A DNA stretch of 64,000 bases from Streptomyces curacoi (GTDB lineage Bacteria > Actinomycetota > Actinomycetes > Streptomycetales > Streptomycetaceae), in contig NZ_KQ947998.1 of NCBI RefSeq assembly GCF_001513975.1, positions 62,001 to 126,000 of the forward strand, in the 5' to 3' direction. The first letter of the stretch is position 1, and the number at the start of each line of letters is the position of its first letter. The translations under genes and the position numbers were made by a program. Positions 55,671 through 64,000 of this stretch are shown in pieces. The notes beneath the pieces were generated by a model. It did no database searches and was not told where the DNA came from. It saw only the letters and a program-made list of their open reading frames with translations.

Positions 55671-55693
55671 GGGTCCGGAAGAGGCCGGCGCAG

Positions 55694-55735
55694 GAAGGGG
55701 CCCGGCACCGGAAGGCATCGGTGCCGGGCCCCTTC
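55694..55735. terminator. Terminator downstream of GH3
   Basis: A 17-bp perfect stem (55694-55710 with 55719-55735) encloses the 8-nt loop GAAGGCAT, 23 bp beyond the GH3 stop. Confidence 0.85.
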
Positions 55736-55767
55736 GGACGGCGATCTCGCGTCACCCACGACTGTAC

Positions 55768-55784
55768 ATGAAAATGGTTCCCAT
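55768..55784. promoter_or_regulatory. Zur/Fur-box-like palindrome in a convergent intergenic region
   Basis: ATGAAAATGGTTCCCAT is a purine/pyrimidine-symmetric palindrome resembling actinobacterial Zur boxes of the TGAAAATnATTTTCA kind. It lies between two terminators and between the ends of converging genes, so no obvious target gene is present. Confidence 0.4.
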
Positions 55785-55813
55785 TAGCCACCCCTGGTGA
55801 TCTGGTACGACAA

Positions 55814-55846
55814 CGGCCGGAGCCCCCGCACAGCGGGCTCCGGCCG
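55814..55846 (-). terminator. Terminator downstream of the aldehyde dehydrogenase gene
   Basis: CGGCCGGAGCCC (55814-55825) pairs with GGGCTCCGGCCG (55835-55846) around a 9-nt loop, 17 bp beyond the dehydrogenase stop. Confidence 0.75.
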
Positions 55847-55863
55847 TCTGCTCATGAGGTCGC

Positions 55864-57309
55864 TCAGAGGGCGAGCCCGGTGAGGACCATCACCCGCTCG
55901 TAGGTGTAGTCGTCCATCGCGAACTTCACGCCCTCGCGGCCCACACCGGACTGCTTGGCGCCGCCGTACGGCATCTGGTCGGCACGGTAGGAGGGCACGT
56001 CGCCGATGACGACGCCACCTACCTCCAGGGCGCGGTGGGCGCGGAAGGCGGTCTGCAGGTCGTGGGTGAACACGCCTGCCTGGAGGCCGTACTTGGAGTC
56101 GTTGACGGCGGCGAAGGCGGCGGCCTCCCCGTCGACCTTCTGCACGGTGAGGACGGGTCCGAAGACCTCCTCGCAGGCGAGCGTGGTGCCGGCCGGGACG
56201 TCGGTGAGGACGGTCGGCGCGTAGGAGGCGCCGTCGCGCTTTCCGCCGGTGAGGAGGGCGGCACCGGCGGCCACGGCCTCGTCCACCCACGCCTCGACGC
56301 GCTTGGCGGCGTCCTCGCTGACCAGCGGCCCGACATCGGTCGCGGCATCGCTCGGGTCGCCGGTGACCTGGGCCTCGACGGCGGCGACGATGCGCGGCAG
56401 GAGCCGGTCGTACACGGACGCGTCCGCGATGACCCGCTGGACGGAGATGCAGGACTGGCCGCCCTGGTAGTTGGAGAACGTGGCGATGCGGGTCGCGGCC
56501 CAGTCGAGGTCCGCGTCGGAGGCGTAGTCGGCGAGCACGACCGCCGCGCCGTTGCCGCCCAGCTCCAGGGTGCAGTGCTTGCGCGGCACGGAGTCCATGA
56601 TCGCGTAGCCGACCTTCTCGGAGCCGGTGAAGGAGATCACGGGCAGGCGCGGGTCCTGGACGAGCGCGGGCATACGGTCGTTCGGCACCGGGAGGATGCT
56701 CCAGGAGCCGGCCGGCAGCTCGGTCTCGGCGAGCAGCTCACCGATGACGAGCCCGGACAGCGGGGTGGCCGGGGCGGGCTTCAGGATGATCGGCGCGCCG
56801 GCGGCGATGGCCGGGGCGATCTTGTGGGCGCACAGGTTCAGCGGGAAGTTGAAGGGCGCGATGCCCAGCACGACGCCCTTGGGGAAGCGCCGGGTGAGGG
56901 CGAGACGGCCCTGACCGCCGAGGTCGGTGTCGAGCCGCTGGGCCTCACCGCCGTTGAACCGCCGGGCCTCCTCGGCCGCGAACCGGAAGACGGACACGGC
57001 ACGGCCGACCTCCCCGCGGGCCCACTTGACGGGCTTGCCGTTCTCGGCGGAGATCAGCTGGGCGATCTCCTCGGTGCGCTCGACGAGGCGACGGCTCACA
57101 TGGTCCAGGGCGGCGGCGCGGACGTGCGCCGGGGTGGCGGCGAACTCGTCCCGTACGGCGTACGCGGCGGCCACGGCCTCCTCGACCTGGGCGTCGTTCG
57201 GCATGCTCACCTTGCCGACGAGCCGGCCGTCCCACGGGGAGGTGACGTCGAAGGTGTCCTCGCCGGTGACCTGGCGGCCGGCGAGCCAGAAGGCGTGGGT
57301 GGAAGTCAT
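55864..57309 (-). CDS. NAD(P)-dependent aldehyde dehydrogenase (succinate-semialdehyde-like)
   Basis: The 481-residue enzyme oxidises an aldehyde to the acid. The catalytic Cys 287 lies in GGQSCISVQR and the general-base Glu in LELGGNGAAVV. The coenzyme region is VLGIAPFNFPLNLCAHKIAPAIAAGAPIILKPA. It may oxidise succinate semialdehyde formed by the GabT encoded 5 kb away. That pairing is inferred, because the family cannot be narrowed from sequence. The ATG at 57309 gives a full-length family member. The PucR regulator is encoded immediately upstream on the same strand. Confidence 0.9.
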   Translation of the reverse strand: MTSTHAFWLAGRQVTGEDTFDVTSPWDGRLVGKVSMPNDAQVEEAVAAAYAVRDEFAATPAHVRAAALDHVSRRLVERTEEIAQLISAENGKPVKWARGEVGRAVSVFRFAAEEARRFNGGEAQRLDTDLGGQGRLALTRRFPKGVVLGIAPFNFPLNLCAHKIAPAIAAGAPIILKPAPATPLSGLVIGELLAETELPAGSWSILPVPNDRMPALVQDPRLPVISFTGSEKVGYAIMDSVPRKHCTLELGGNGAAVVLADYASDADLDWAATRIATFSNYQGGQSCISVQRVIADASVYDRLLPRIVAAVEAQVTGDPSDAATDVGPLVSEDAAKRVEAWVDEAVAAGAALLTGGKRDGASYAPTVLTDVPAGTTLACEEVFGPVLTVQKVDGEAAAFAAVNDSKYGLQAGVFTHDLQTAFRAHRALEVGGVVIGDVPSYRADQMPYGGAKQSGVGREGVKFAMDDYTYERVMVLTGLAL

Positions 57310-57523
57310 GTGATTCCCGGCCCTTCCGCGTTGGGGGTGTCCTGCTGTGTCGTCGTCCACGGTAGGGGTGCGGGGGCGGAGGGGTGTTTGTCCGAGGTGT
57401 AGTGGTGGGTGCGGGAGGCACTCCGGTTTGGCGAGGTGGTGGCGCGGGTCGCGGGCTCGCGCCTGACCGCCCTGGAGCTGTCGGGCTCGGCTCCCGGCCC
57501 CGCCCGCCCGCGATCACCGGTGT

Positions 57524-59194
57524 CTACTCGGCCGACGTCGCCTTCAGCGCGAGCCACAGCTCCATCCGCACATCGGCATCGTCCAGCGACCGCCCCAGGA
57601 TCTCCTCCACCCGCCGCATCCGATACCGCAGCGTGTGCCGGTGCACCCCCAGATCCGCGGCCGCCGCGTCCCACTGGCCGTGACGCGACAGCCAGGCCCG
57701 CAGGGAGGCCACCAGATCGCCACGCCCAGTCGCATCATGCTCGTGCAGGGCCCGCAGCAACCCGTCCGCGAACGCCTTGACCGCGTCGTCCGCGAGCAAC
57801 GGCAGCACGGACCCCGCGGCCAGCTGCTCGTGCTCCACGCACACCCGCCCGCGCCGCCGAGCCACCGACAGGGCCTGTTCGGCCTGCTTGTACGCCGCCG
57901 CGGCGGCGATCGGCCCGGCCGGTGCCGACAGCCCCACGACCAGCTCGTCCTCGTCCGCGCCTGCGTGCTGCTCCCCCGCCCGCGCCGCCTCCAGCGCCGC
58001 CGCGTACTGCGCACACGCCGCCACCGCGGCGCCCCCGTCCGCGGCGAGCACCACCAGGCGGGCCGTCTCGCCCTCTCCCTCGGGCACCACGAGCACCGCC
58101 TCGCCGGCCCGAGCCGCCGCGGACTCCACGATCTCGGTGAGCGCGCCCAGCGGGTCCCCGTTCGTGCCGGAGGCGGCGGCCAGCGCCGCGGCGGACGGCT
58201 TGGTGAGCGCCACGCGCGCCCCGGAGTCCACCACCCGCGCCGCCGACACCGACCCCGCCTCGGCGACGACGACCCGGAAGGGCGCGTCCAGCAGGTCGCC
58301 GTACAGGTCCCCTGCCACGGCCCGGGCATGATCCGGTTCCCCGGCGAGCAGCATGCGCAGCACCGCCGCGCCCACCCGTTGCTCGGCCGCGTGCAGCGAC
58401 CGGGACCGCTCGGTCGTCAGCGTCAGCAGGGCGATCGCCGAGTGGACGGCGTACCGCTCCGCCGTACCCGGCGCCGCCGCCGTCCCCACGGCCAGCGCCG
58501 CCCGGGGCCGCCGCCCCGTGCCCAGGGTGTGCAGCTCGACCCGGTCCTCGTGCTCCGGCCCGCCCACCACGGACGACGCCGGCGCGGGCCGCTCCCGCAG
58601 CCGCTCCACGTCCGCCGTGAGCCGTGCCGCCCGCCGCCCCGCCCACTCGGGCGCGGTCGCGACCACGGCACCGGACGCGTCGTACAGCGCCGCCCATCCG
58701 TCCACCTGCGCCGCCAGCGCGGCCAGCAGCCCTTCGGGCCCGGCGGTCAGCGCCTGCTTGGTCAGCTCGCGCTGCGCCGCGAACCCGGCCGTCACCGCCC
58801 GGTACTGGTCCGCCGCGATGGCCGCCGACACGGCCTTGCTGATGGCGAGGAAGGGAGTGCGGCGCGGCACCTCCAGCAAGGGCAGCCCCGCCTCCTGCGC
58901 CGCGTCGACCAGGGCCTGCGGGATCTCCTCGTAGTTGACGCCGACCGCGAAGCCGAGCCCGACGACGCCCGCGCCGACCAGCCGCCGCACATAGCGCCGC
59001 ATCGCCTCGGGGTTCTCCGCGTCCAGCTTGAGCGCGGTGATCAGCAGCAGCTCCCCGCCCTCCATATAGGGGACGGGGTCGGCGAGCTCGCTGACGTGCG
59101 CCCAGCGCACGGGCACATCCAGACGGTCCTCGCCCGCCCGCACGGTCAGCTTCAGCGCGGAGTGGTGGACGAGCGAGGCGAGCGTGGGGGGCAT
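57524..59194 (-). CDS. PucR family transcriptional regulator
   Basis: This 556-residue protein has the N-terminal PucR ligand-binding domain (LTVRAGEDRLDVPVRWAHVSELADPVPYMEGGELLLITAL). A central GGDEF-like region follows, and the C-terminal helix-turn-helix reads WDAAAADLGVHRHTLRYRMRRVEEILGRSLDDADVRMELWLAL. PucR proteins control purine, GABA and other nitrogen-compound catabolism. The gene lies between the aldehyde dehydrogenase and the membrane NTPase. The promoter region has a row of GTGAT repeats that may be its own binding sites. It starts at the ATG at 59194. Confidence 0.9.
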   Translation of the reverse strand: MPPTLASLVHHSALKLTVRAGEDRLDVPVRWAHVSELADPVPYMEGGELLLITALKLDAENPEAMRRYVRRLVGAGVVGLGFAVGVNYEEIPQALVDAAQEAGLPLLEVPRRTPFLAISKAVSAAIAADQYRAVTAGFAAQRELTKQALTAGPEGLLAALAAQVDGWAALYDASGAVVATAPEWAGRRAARLTADVERLRERPAPASSVVGGPEHEDRVELHTLGTGRRPRAALAVGTAAAPGTAERYAVHSAIALLTLTTERSRSLHAAEQRVGAAVLRMLLAGEPDHARAVAGDLYGDLLDAPFRVVVAEAGSVSAARVVDSGARVALTKPSAAALAAASGTNGDPLGALTEIVESAAARAGEAVLVVPEGEGETARLVVLAADGGAAVAACAQYAAALEAARAGEQHAGADEDELVVGLSAPAGPIAAAAAYKQAEQALSVARRRGRVCVEHEQLAAGSVLPLLADDAVKAFADGLLRALHEHDATGRGDLVASLRAWLSRHGQWDAAAADLGVHRHTLRYRMRRVEEILGRSLDDADVRMELWLALKATSAE

Positions 59195-59220
59195 GAGGCC
59201 TTCAAATCGGTGGGATCGCT

Positions 59221-59274
59221 GTGATTTCCGTGATCGCGGTGATCACGGTGATCATTTGTGTGATCTCTGTGATC
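59221..59274. repeat. Array of six GTGAT direct repeats upstream of the PucR gene
   Basis: GTGAT occurs at 59221, 59230, 59239, 59248, 59260 and 59269, so the spacing is 9, 9, 9, 12 and 9 bp; five of the six extend to GTGATC. It begins 27 bp upstream of the PucR start. A similar GTGATCGCG lies near 57509-57517, upstream of the dehydrogenase. This may be an operator array; the function is inferred. Confidence 0.7.
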
Positions 59275-59357
59275 TTTTGGCCGCCATGTATGAACGGCCT
59301 GTGCCGATTCTGCCTCACCGTACGGTCACCATGTGAGCTCATGCCCGCACGCCGCGG

Positions 59358-61745
59358 TCACCCCCGCAGGTCCACCAGCAACGGCGGCGCGTGCTCGCCC
59401 TTGACGCTGGTGAGCGACAGCACCGCATGCCCCGGCGGCACCCCGTGCGCCAGCTCGGACGCCGACCACCGCTCCCGTTCGACCTGGCGGACGGTGACGG
59501 CTTCCGTGGTCACCGCCTTGCCGGTCACCAGCTTGCGCAGGGCGTGCATGGCCCGGGTCATGGGCTGATCGGCGAACACGGTGTGCTGGGCGACTTCCTT
59601 GGTCTCCACCCACTCGGTGCCCCAGGCGTCCGCGAAGCGACCGCCGTCCCAGGTCGTCACTCCGGCCAGCGCCATCCGGCAGCCAACAGCCCCGTACAAC
59701 GGTCCATGGAGCGCCTCGGGGACGTCGGAGACCGTGCGCAGCGCCAGCACGACACCGGCGTTGTGCGAACGCAGCCGCTGGATCCGCCGTACCGATTCGG
59801 GGGTGACGGTGCCCGTGGCGTCGTCGAGGACCAGGCCCACGAAGTGGTCGCGGGAGCCTTCCCGTACGACTGCGGTGAACTGGGCCAGCACTAGACGTGC
59901 GATCAGGCGGGATGCCTCCTCGTGCCCCCGCTCGGGCAGGTCGATGCGAACCCGCAGGGGGTGGTGGGCAACGGCGCGCAGCGAGAACGGGCGGATTGTG
60001 TCGCCGCCCGCGCCGAAGAAGTCGGCGAAGGCGGGCCGGTCCAGCAGGGCAAGCCGGCCGGCGAGCACCGGACCGGCGTCACCGGCTGTGCCGGTCTGCC
60101 GGACACGGGCCTCGAGTTCTCGGCGCATCGTCGTGTGCCGGTCGTCGGCCAGCCGCTCGCGCAGGTCGGCGAGGGCCGCCGGGTCCCCTTCCAGCAACTC
60201 CCGCAGGACGGGCAGGGCGGGGAAGCGGCCGTACGCGGCCCGGTAGGGGCCCAGGAGTTGGGCGAGGGCGGTGGCGGCGCGCTCGGCGCCGACGGTGTCG
60301 AGGTCCCCGGCCAGCGCCTCGGCGAGGAACCCGGCCGCCTCGTCCGGGTCGTCGGCGTCCGCGTACGGGTCGAGGTCATGTACGGACGAGGCGTCGCCGA
60401 CGCGCACCACGACGTCGTACGACGAGTCCGCACCGACCGCCGCGCCCCGGCCGCACACCACGACGACCGCGCACCTACCGGTGAGGGCCTGGAGCGTGAG
60501 GGACTCGGCCACCGGGGCGATCACATGCCGCGTCTTGCCGGCGCCCGACGGCCCGACGACCAGCAGTGAGGTGGCCAGTGTCTCTGGTCCGAGGGCCGCG
60601 CCGACGCCACCGTAGGCCGGTGGGGTGCGCTCGGTGGCGGCCCACTGTCCGATGCGCACCTGTCCGGTGAGCAGGTCGTGCCAAGCGGCGCGGCCGTGCA
60701 AATCGCGGGCGCCGGAGGGGTGGGTGAACGCGGCGGCACCCTGACGCAGCACCGTGTCCGTGAAGTCGGCGAGTCGGCCCTGGGTCCGGGCCCTGGCCCA
60801 CCCGTGCTCGATGCGGGCGCAGTCGACGTCGTTCATCCGCCCGGCGAGCACCTCGGCGGTGAGCACGTCGGCGGCTTGGTGCTGCCCGGCGTCGCGGAGG
60901 GCCGGCCACTGGGCGGGGGGGACGGGGGCTGGCCTCGCAGGCTCGTTCCTGCCGGTAGAGCGGCGGAGGGCGAGCCGCTCCTTTGCGTAGGCCCGCCAGT
61001 CGCCCATCCGGGCGAAGGGCCAGATCACGAGGAGGGTGATGGCCGTGTACAGGCTGTAGACGTACAGCGGCGACCGGAGCAGTTCATAGCTCTGAGAGAG
61101 GGCGATGGTCAGGTTGAGGAGGGGGTCGACGACCGGGACGGGGTCCCAGAATGCGCCGGGGAACGCGCTGGGGAACACGAGCGCCAACGCCAAGAGGGCC
61201 CAAATGGCAGTGAGCGCGGCACGCCGGGGCTGGGTTTTGCGGGCGAAGTAGTAGCGGAACACCCGGCCCCAACTACCGAGACGGGCCATGGCCCAGACGA
61301 GCAGGGCGAAGGAGACGCCCCGGTAGGCGATGAAGGCCTCAATGCCCCACCCACCGGGCTTGGCATTGATCTCGGTCGCGGGCTCCCACCAGTCGTCCGG
61401 TGTGACCAGCCGCAGGGGAGCCCACTGGTAGGGAATCGCACCACGCAGCCAGAAAGACCAGATGATCAGTCCGACGACCGCCGGGATCACCATGCCGACG
61501 ATCGTCATCGGGCTGAGCCGCTGCTGCTCATCCGCACCCTCTGGCGGCCGATAACCCAGACGCCAAATGCCTGTACGGGTCTCGGGACGGGGCTCGTTCA
61601 GCCAGCCAGCGATTCCCGAGGGAGTCGGCTGGCCGGGGGCCTGTGTCGGCCGTGGCGGCACCGTGAGGACCTCCGGCGGCACCGCCGGACGCGGCACAGG
61701 AGTGGCATGCGTACCGCGCGCGTCCTGCGTCCCGTCGCTGTTCAT
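59358..61745 (-). CDS. Membrane-anchored FtsK/VirD4-like P-loop NTPase
   Basis: The 795-residue protein starts at ATG 61745, with GGGGAAG about 6 nt upstream. A Pro-rich N-terminus of about 70 residues precedes four predicted membrane helices (MTIVGMVIPAVVGLIIWSFW, then segments near 155, 190 and 245). The cytoplasmic part has Walker A LLVVGPSGAGKTRHV near residue 400 and a Walker-B-like FVGLVLDDATGT. This matches the HerA/FtsK/TraD coupling ATPases in outline, but no partner relaxase or secretion gene is nearby. Between the PucR regulator and gabT its role is unclear. It may simply share the neighbourhood. Confidence 0.8.
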   Translation of the reverse strand: MNSDGTQDARGTHATPVPRPAVPPEVLTVPPRPTQAPGQPTPSGIAGWLNEPRPETRTGIWRLGYRPPEGADEQQRLSPMTIVGMVIPAVVGLIIWSFWLRGAIPYQWAPLRLVTPDDWWEPATEINAKPGGWGIEAFIAYRGVSFALLVWAMARLGSWGRVFRYYFARKTQPRRAALTAIWALLALALVFPSAFPGAFWDPVPVVDPLLNLTIALSQSYELLRSPLYVYSLYTAITLLVIWPFARMGDWRAYAKERLALRRSTGRNEPARPAPVPPAQWPALRDAGQHQAADVLTAEVLAGRMNDVDCARIEHGWARARTQGRLADFTDTVLRQGAAAFTHPSGARDLHGRAAWHDLLTGQVRIGQWAATERTPPAYGGVGAALGPETLATSLLVVGPSGAGKTRHVIAPVAESLTLQALTGRCAVVVVCGRGAAVGADSSYDVVVRVGDASSVHDLDPYADADDPDEAAGFLAEALAGDLDTVGAERAATALAQLLGPYRAAYGRFPALPVLRELLEGDPAALADLRERLADDRHTTMRRELEARVRQTGTAGDAGPVLAGRLALLDRPAFADFFGAGGDTIRPFSLRAVAHHPLRVRIDLPERGHEEASRLIARLVLAQFTAVVREGSRDHFVGLVLDDATGTVTPESVRRIQRLRSHNAGVVLALRTVSDVPEALHGPLYGAVGCRMALAGVTTWDGGRFADAWGTEWVETKEVAQHTVFADQPMTRAMHALRKLVTGKAVTTEAVTVRQVERERWSASELAHGVPPGHAVLSLTSVKGEHAPPLLVDLRG

Positions 61746-61790
61746 CGCCCTCTTCCCCTGACCAGCCGTTCCGTCCACCGTCAGCGAGTC

Positions 61791-61819
61791 AATCTAACGC
61801 GCCCACATGGGGAGTTCAC
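61791..61819 (-). promoter_or_regulatory. Possible promoter of the membrane NTPase gene
   Basis: On the minus strand GTGAAC (61819-61814) and TAGATT (61796-61791) are 17 bp apart, 45 bp before the start codon. Confidence 0.35.
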
Positions 61820-62145
61820 CGCTTACGTGGCCGACAGAGCGGACCGAGATGCTCCGGATATCGTCGGGGACTGCCCTGGACGCATGGACCCCGAGCCCGT
61901 TCCGGACGTACATCGACGAGCACGCGACCCGGCTGTGGCCGGCGGGGCCCGCGCAGGGGCCCTGTGTCGTCTCCGTCCCCGGTGGCGCCCGTCCCGTCGG
62001 CGTCGCTATGTCCACGACGGACAACCGGAACCGCTGACAACGCCCACATGGAGCATGCCCACCCCCCGCTCCCCGCCCTAGCCTGCGAGAAAAGAGAAGA
62101 CAAGCGTCCGCAAAACCCCCACTCGCACAATCCCAGGAGCCCCTC
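61820..62145. other. Intergenic region between the divergent NTPase and gabT genes
   Basis: No convincing gene is present. A 76-codon frame at 61807-62037 has no recognisable motif or good start site. GCCCACATGG occurs at both 61801 and 62041. The gabT ribosome binding site AGGAG is at its right edge. No operator like those of the sugar genes was found. Confidence 0.5.
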
Positions 62146-63480
62146 ATGAGCGCACTTCCGCAGGAGCGCCGCGTCGTCACCGCCATCCCCGGCCCGAAGT
62201 CGCAGGAGCTGCAGGCCCGCCGTACCGCCGCGGTCGCGCAGGGCGTGGGCTCCGTGCTGCCCGTCTTCACGGCGCGTGCGGGCGGCGGCATCATCGAGGA
62301 CGTCGACGGGAACCGGCTCATCGACTTCGGCTCGGGCATCGCGGTGACGTCCGTCGGCGCGTCCGCCGAGGCCGTCGTACGCAAGGCGACCGCGCAGCTC
62401 GCCGACTTCACCCACACCTGTTTCATGGTCACGCCGTACGAGGGCTACGTCGCCGTCGCCGAGGCGCTGGCCGAGCTGACCCCCGGTGACCACGCCAAGA
62501 AGTCGGCGCTGTTCAACTCCGGCGCCGAGGCCGTCGAGAACGCCGTGAAGATCGCCCGCGCGTACACCAAGCGCCAGGCCGTCGTCGTGTTCGACCACGG
62601 CTACCACGGCCGTACGAACCTCACCATGGCGCTGACCGCCAAGAACATGCCGTACAAGCACGGCTTCGGCCCGTTCGCGCCCGAGGTCTACCGGGTGCCG
62701 GTGGCGTACGGCTACCGCTGGCCGACCGGCCCGGAGAACGCGGGTCCGGAGGCCGCCGCGCAGGCCATCGACCAGATGTCGAAGCAGGTCGGCGCGGACA
62801 ACATCGCCGCGATCCTCATCGAGCCGGTCCTCGGCGAGGGCGGCTTCATCGAGCCGGCCAAGGGCTTCCTGCCGGCCATCCGTCAGTTCGCCGCCGACAA
62901 CGGCATCGTCTTCGTCGCGGACGAGATCCAGTCCGGCTTCTGCCGTACGGGCCAGTGGTTCGCCTGCGAGGACGAGGGCATCGTCCCGGACCTGATCACC
63001 ACCGCCAAGGGCATCGCGGGCGGTCTGCCGCTCGCCGCCGTGACCGGCCGCGCCGAGATCATGGACGCCGCGCACGCCGGTGGCCTGGGCGGCACCTACG
63101 GCGGCAACCCGGTCGCGTGTGCCGGTGCGCTGGGCTCCATCGAGACGATGAAGGAGCTCGACCTCAACACCAAGGCGAAGAACATCGAGGCGATCATGAA
63201 GGCCCGCCTCACCGCCATGGCCGAGAAGTTCGACATCGTCGGTGACATCCGGGGCCGGGGCGCGATGATCGCCATCGAGCTCGTCAAGGACCGTACGACC
63301 AAGGAGCCGAACCCGGAGGCGACCGCCGCGCTGGCCAAGGCCTGCCACTTGGAGGGCCTGCTGGTCCTGACCTGTGGCACCTACGGCAATGTGCTGCGCT
63401 TCCTGCCGCCGCTGGTCATCGGCGAGGAGCTGCTGAACGAGGGCCTCGACATCATCGAGCAGGCGTTCGCCCGCATCTGA
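62146..63480 (+). CDS. gabT: 4-aminobutyrate aminotransferase
   Basis: GabT (444 residues) transfers the amino group of GABA to 2-oxoglutarate, giving succinate semialdehyde and glutamate. The class III aminotransferase signature includes FVADEIQSGFCRTG and the PLP-binding Lys 288 in LITTAKGIAGGLPLAAVTG. NSGAEAVENAVKIARAYT lies in the N-terminal half. The ATG at 62146 has AGGAG 6 nt upstream. Placement near the aldehyde dehydrogenase and PucR genes supports a GABA catabolic group. Confidence 0.95.
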   Translation: MSALPQERRVVTAIPGPKSQELQARRTAAVAQGVGSVLPVFTARAGGGIIEDVDGNRLIDFGSGIAVTSVGASAEAVVRKATAQLADFTHTCFMVTPYEGYVAVAEALAELTPGDHAKKSALFNSGAEAVENAVKIARAYTKRQAVVVFDHGYHGRTNLTMALTAKNMPYKHGFGPFAPEVYRVPVAYGYRWPTGPENAGPEAAAQAIDQMSKQVGADNIAAILIEPVLGEGGFIEPAKGFLPAIRQFAADNGIVFVADEIQSGFCRTGQWFACEDEGIVPDLITTAKGIAGGLPLAAVTGRAEIMDAAHAGGLGGTYGGNPVACAGALGSIETMKELDLNTKAKNIEAIMKARLTAMAEKFDIVGDIRGRGAMIAIELVKDRTTKEPNPEATAALAKACHLEGLLVLTCGTYGNVLRFLPPLVIGEELLNEGLDIIEQAFARI

Positions 63481-63534
63481 GGTCCCAGCAAAACCACTGG
63501 TGAGGGACCGGGTGACCGTCCCGGGAACCACATG

Positions 63535-63576
63535 CGCCCCAGCCCTGACACCGTCCTCGGTTCCGGGGCTGGGGCG
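63535..63576 (+). terminator. Terminator downstream of gabT
   Basis: CGCCCCAGCCC (63535-63545) pairs with GGGCTGGGGCG (63566-63576) around a 20-nt loop, 55 bp beyond the gabT stop. Confidence 0.7.
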
Positions 63577-63672
63577 GCTGTCGTCAGAGCGTGTGAAGAA
63601 GGTGTGCGAGGTGGATGTCAGGACGCGATTCCGTCTGTCTAACGCCATCTCCCTGTCGTAGGTTCTAACCAG

Positions 63673-64000
63673 ATGAGAGATACACCCCGCCCAGAGGGGA
63701 CTCTGGGTGACATCGGGCCGAGGCCTCCCCAGCTTCGACCTGGTCGTGCCCTCGCGCACACAACTGGGGCCTCCGGCTCCGGATCTCCTCACCGATCGGA
63801 CAGTCGCTCGCCCCAAACCCCCCGGGGCGTGCGACGATCCGATCCGGACGGCCGCCTCGGAACTACCCCCCCTGTTCCGGGGCGGCCGACCTCCCTCTTC
63901 CTCCTTCTCGGTCTTCCGGCCCTCCTCTTCGCCCTGATCACCTGGCAGGTCGTCGCGGACGGGCCGCTCGTGCGTGTGGACGAGCGGGTCAGCCGGGCCC
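63673..64000 (+). CDS. Probable PAP2-like membrane protein, 3' partial
   Basis: A frame open to the window end encodes a hydrophobic segment at about 63898-63950 (SLFLLLGLPALLFALITW), followed by QVVADGPLVRVDERVSRA. That order resembles the N-terminus of PAP2-superfamily phosphatases, where a first membrane helix precedes a D-G-P-L-type stretch. ATG 63673 and GTG 63829 are both possible starts. A TAGGTT element 10 bp before the ATG could be a -10 box, giving a nearly leaderless message. The catalytic domain lies beyond the window, so the assignment is tentative. Confidence 0.5.
   Translation, partial: MRDTPRPEGTLGDIGPRPPQLRPGRALAHTTGASGSGSPHRSDSRSPQTPRGVRRSDPDGRLGTTPPVPGRPTSLFLLLGLPALLFALITWQVVADGPLVRVDERVSRA

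Noticed and set aside
61807..62037. A 76-codon plus-strand frame before gabT
   Set aside because: It has no recognisable motif, no clear ribosome binding site and unremarkable composition, and lies in a divergent promoter region.

Overview
The window is high-GC actinobacterial chromosome, almost certainly from a Streptomyces. The evidence is the strong G/C third-position bias, frequent GTG starts, AGGAG-type ribosome binding sites, Tat and lipoprotein signals, and a conserved gene order (rimP-nusA-ylxR-infB-DUF503-rbfA-truB-ribF, proS, ispG-rseP-dxr, gabT) that I recognise from Streptomyces chromosomes. No tRNA, rRNA, CRISPR array, insertion sequence or phage gene was found.

Left third (1-26.4 kb): mostly housekeeping genes. 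A partial Pro/Gln-rich MinD/CpaE-like ATPase enters from the left edge and ends at a strong terminator. The minus-strand translation and ribosome-maturation cluster follows: rimP, nusA, ylxR, infB, a DUF503 gene, rbfA, truB and ribF. Between truB and ribF lies a 1257-residue protein that joins a trypsin-like domain without its catalytic residues to a STAND-type NTPase. Next come a plus-strand set (lipoprotein, ferritin-like protein, kinase-fold protein with lost catalytic residues, second lipoprotein), then proS, two GNAT acetyltransferases, the MEP-pathway genes ispG and dxr flanking an RseP-type site-2 protease, and an acyl-CoA dehydrogenase.

Middle third (26.5-55.7 kb): a carbohydrate-utilisation island that reads as a xyloglucan utilisation locus. 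Secreted GH74 and two GH12 enzymes would cut the glucan backbone. An ABC importer (binding protein plus two permeases, no ATPase gene) would take up the oligosaccharides. Cytoplasmic GH95 (fucosidase-type), GH42 (beta-galactosidase), GH31 (alpha-xylosidase) and GH3 (beta-glucosidase) would take them apart. Three separate promoter regions carry the same palindrome (core TCGAAGCGCTTC), and a LacI-family repressor gene lies directly behind one copy, so it is probably the regulator of the whole set. Inside this island sits a second sugar module with its own LacI regulator and two TGTGACCGGTCACA operators. It contains a GH36 alpha-galactosidase, another ABC importer and a large secreted clan-A-like glycosidase. 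A partial duplication between its binding-protein gene and its regulator gene has left a gene remnant.

Right end (55.8-64 kb): a GABA-type catabolic group with an aldehyde dehydrogenase, a PucR-type regulator preceded by an array of GTGAT repeats, a membrane-anchored FtsK/VirD4-like NTPase and gabT. The final 330 bp hold the start of a probable membrane protein resembling PAP2 phosphatases. Convergent gene pairs are separated by long perfect hairpins. A dispersed intergenic repeat occurs three times.
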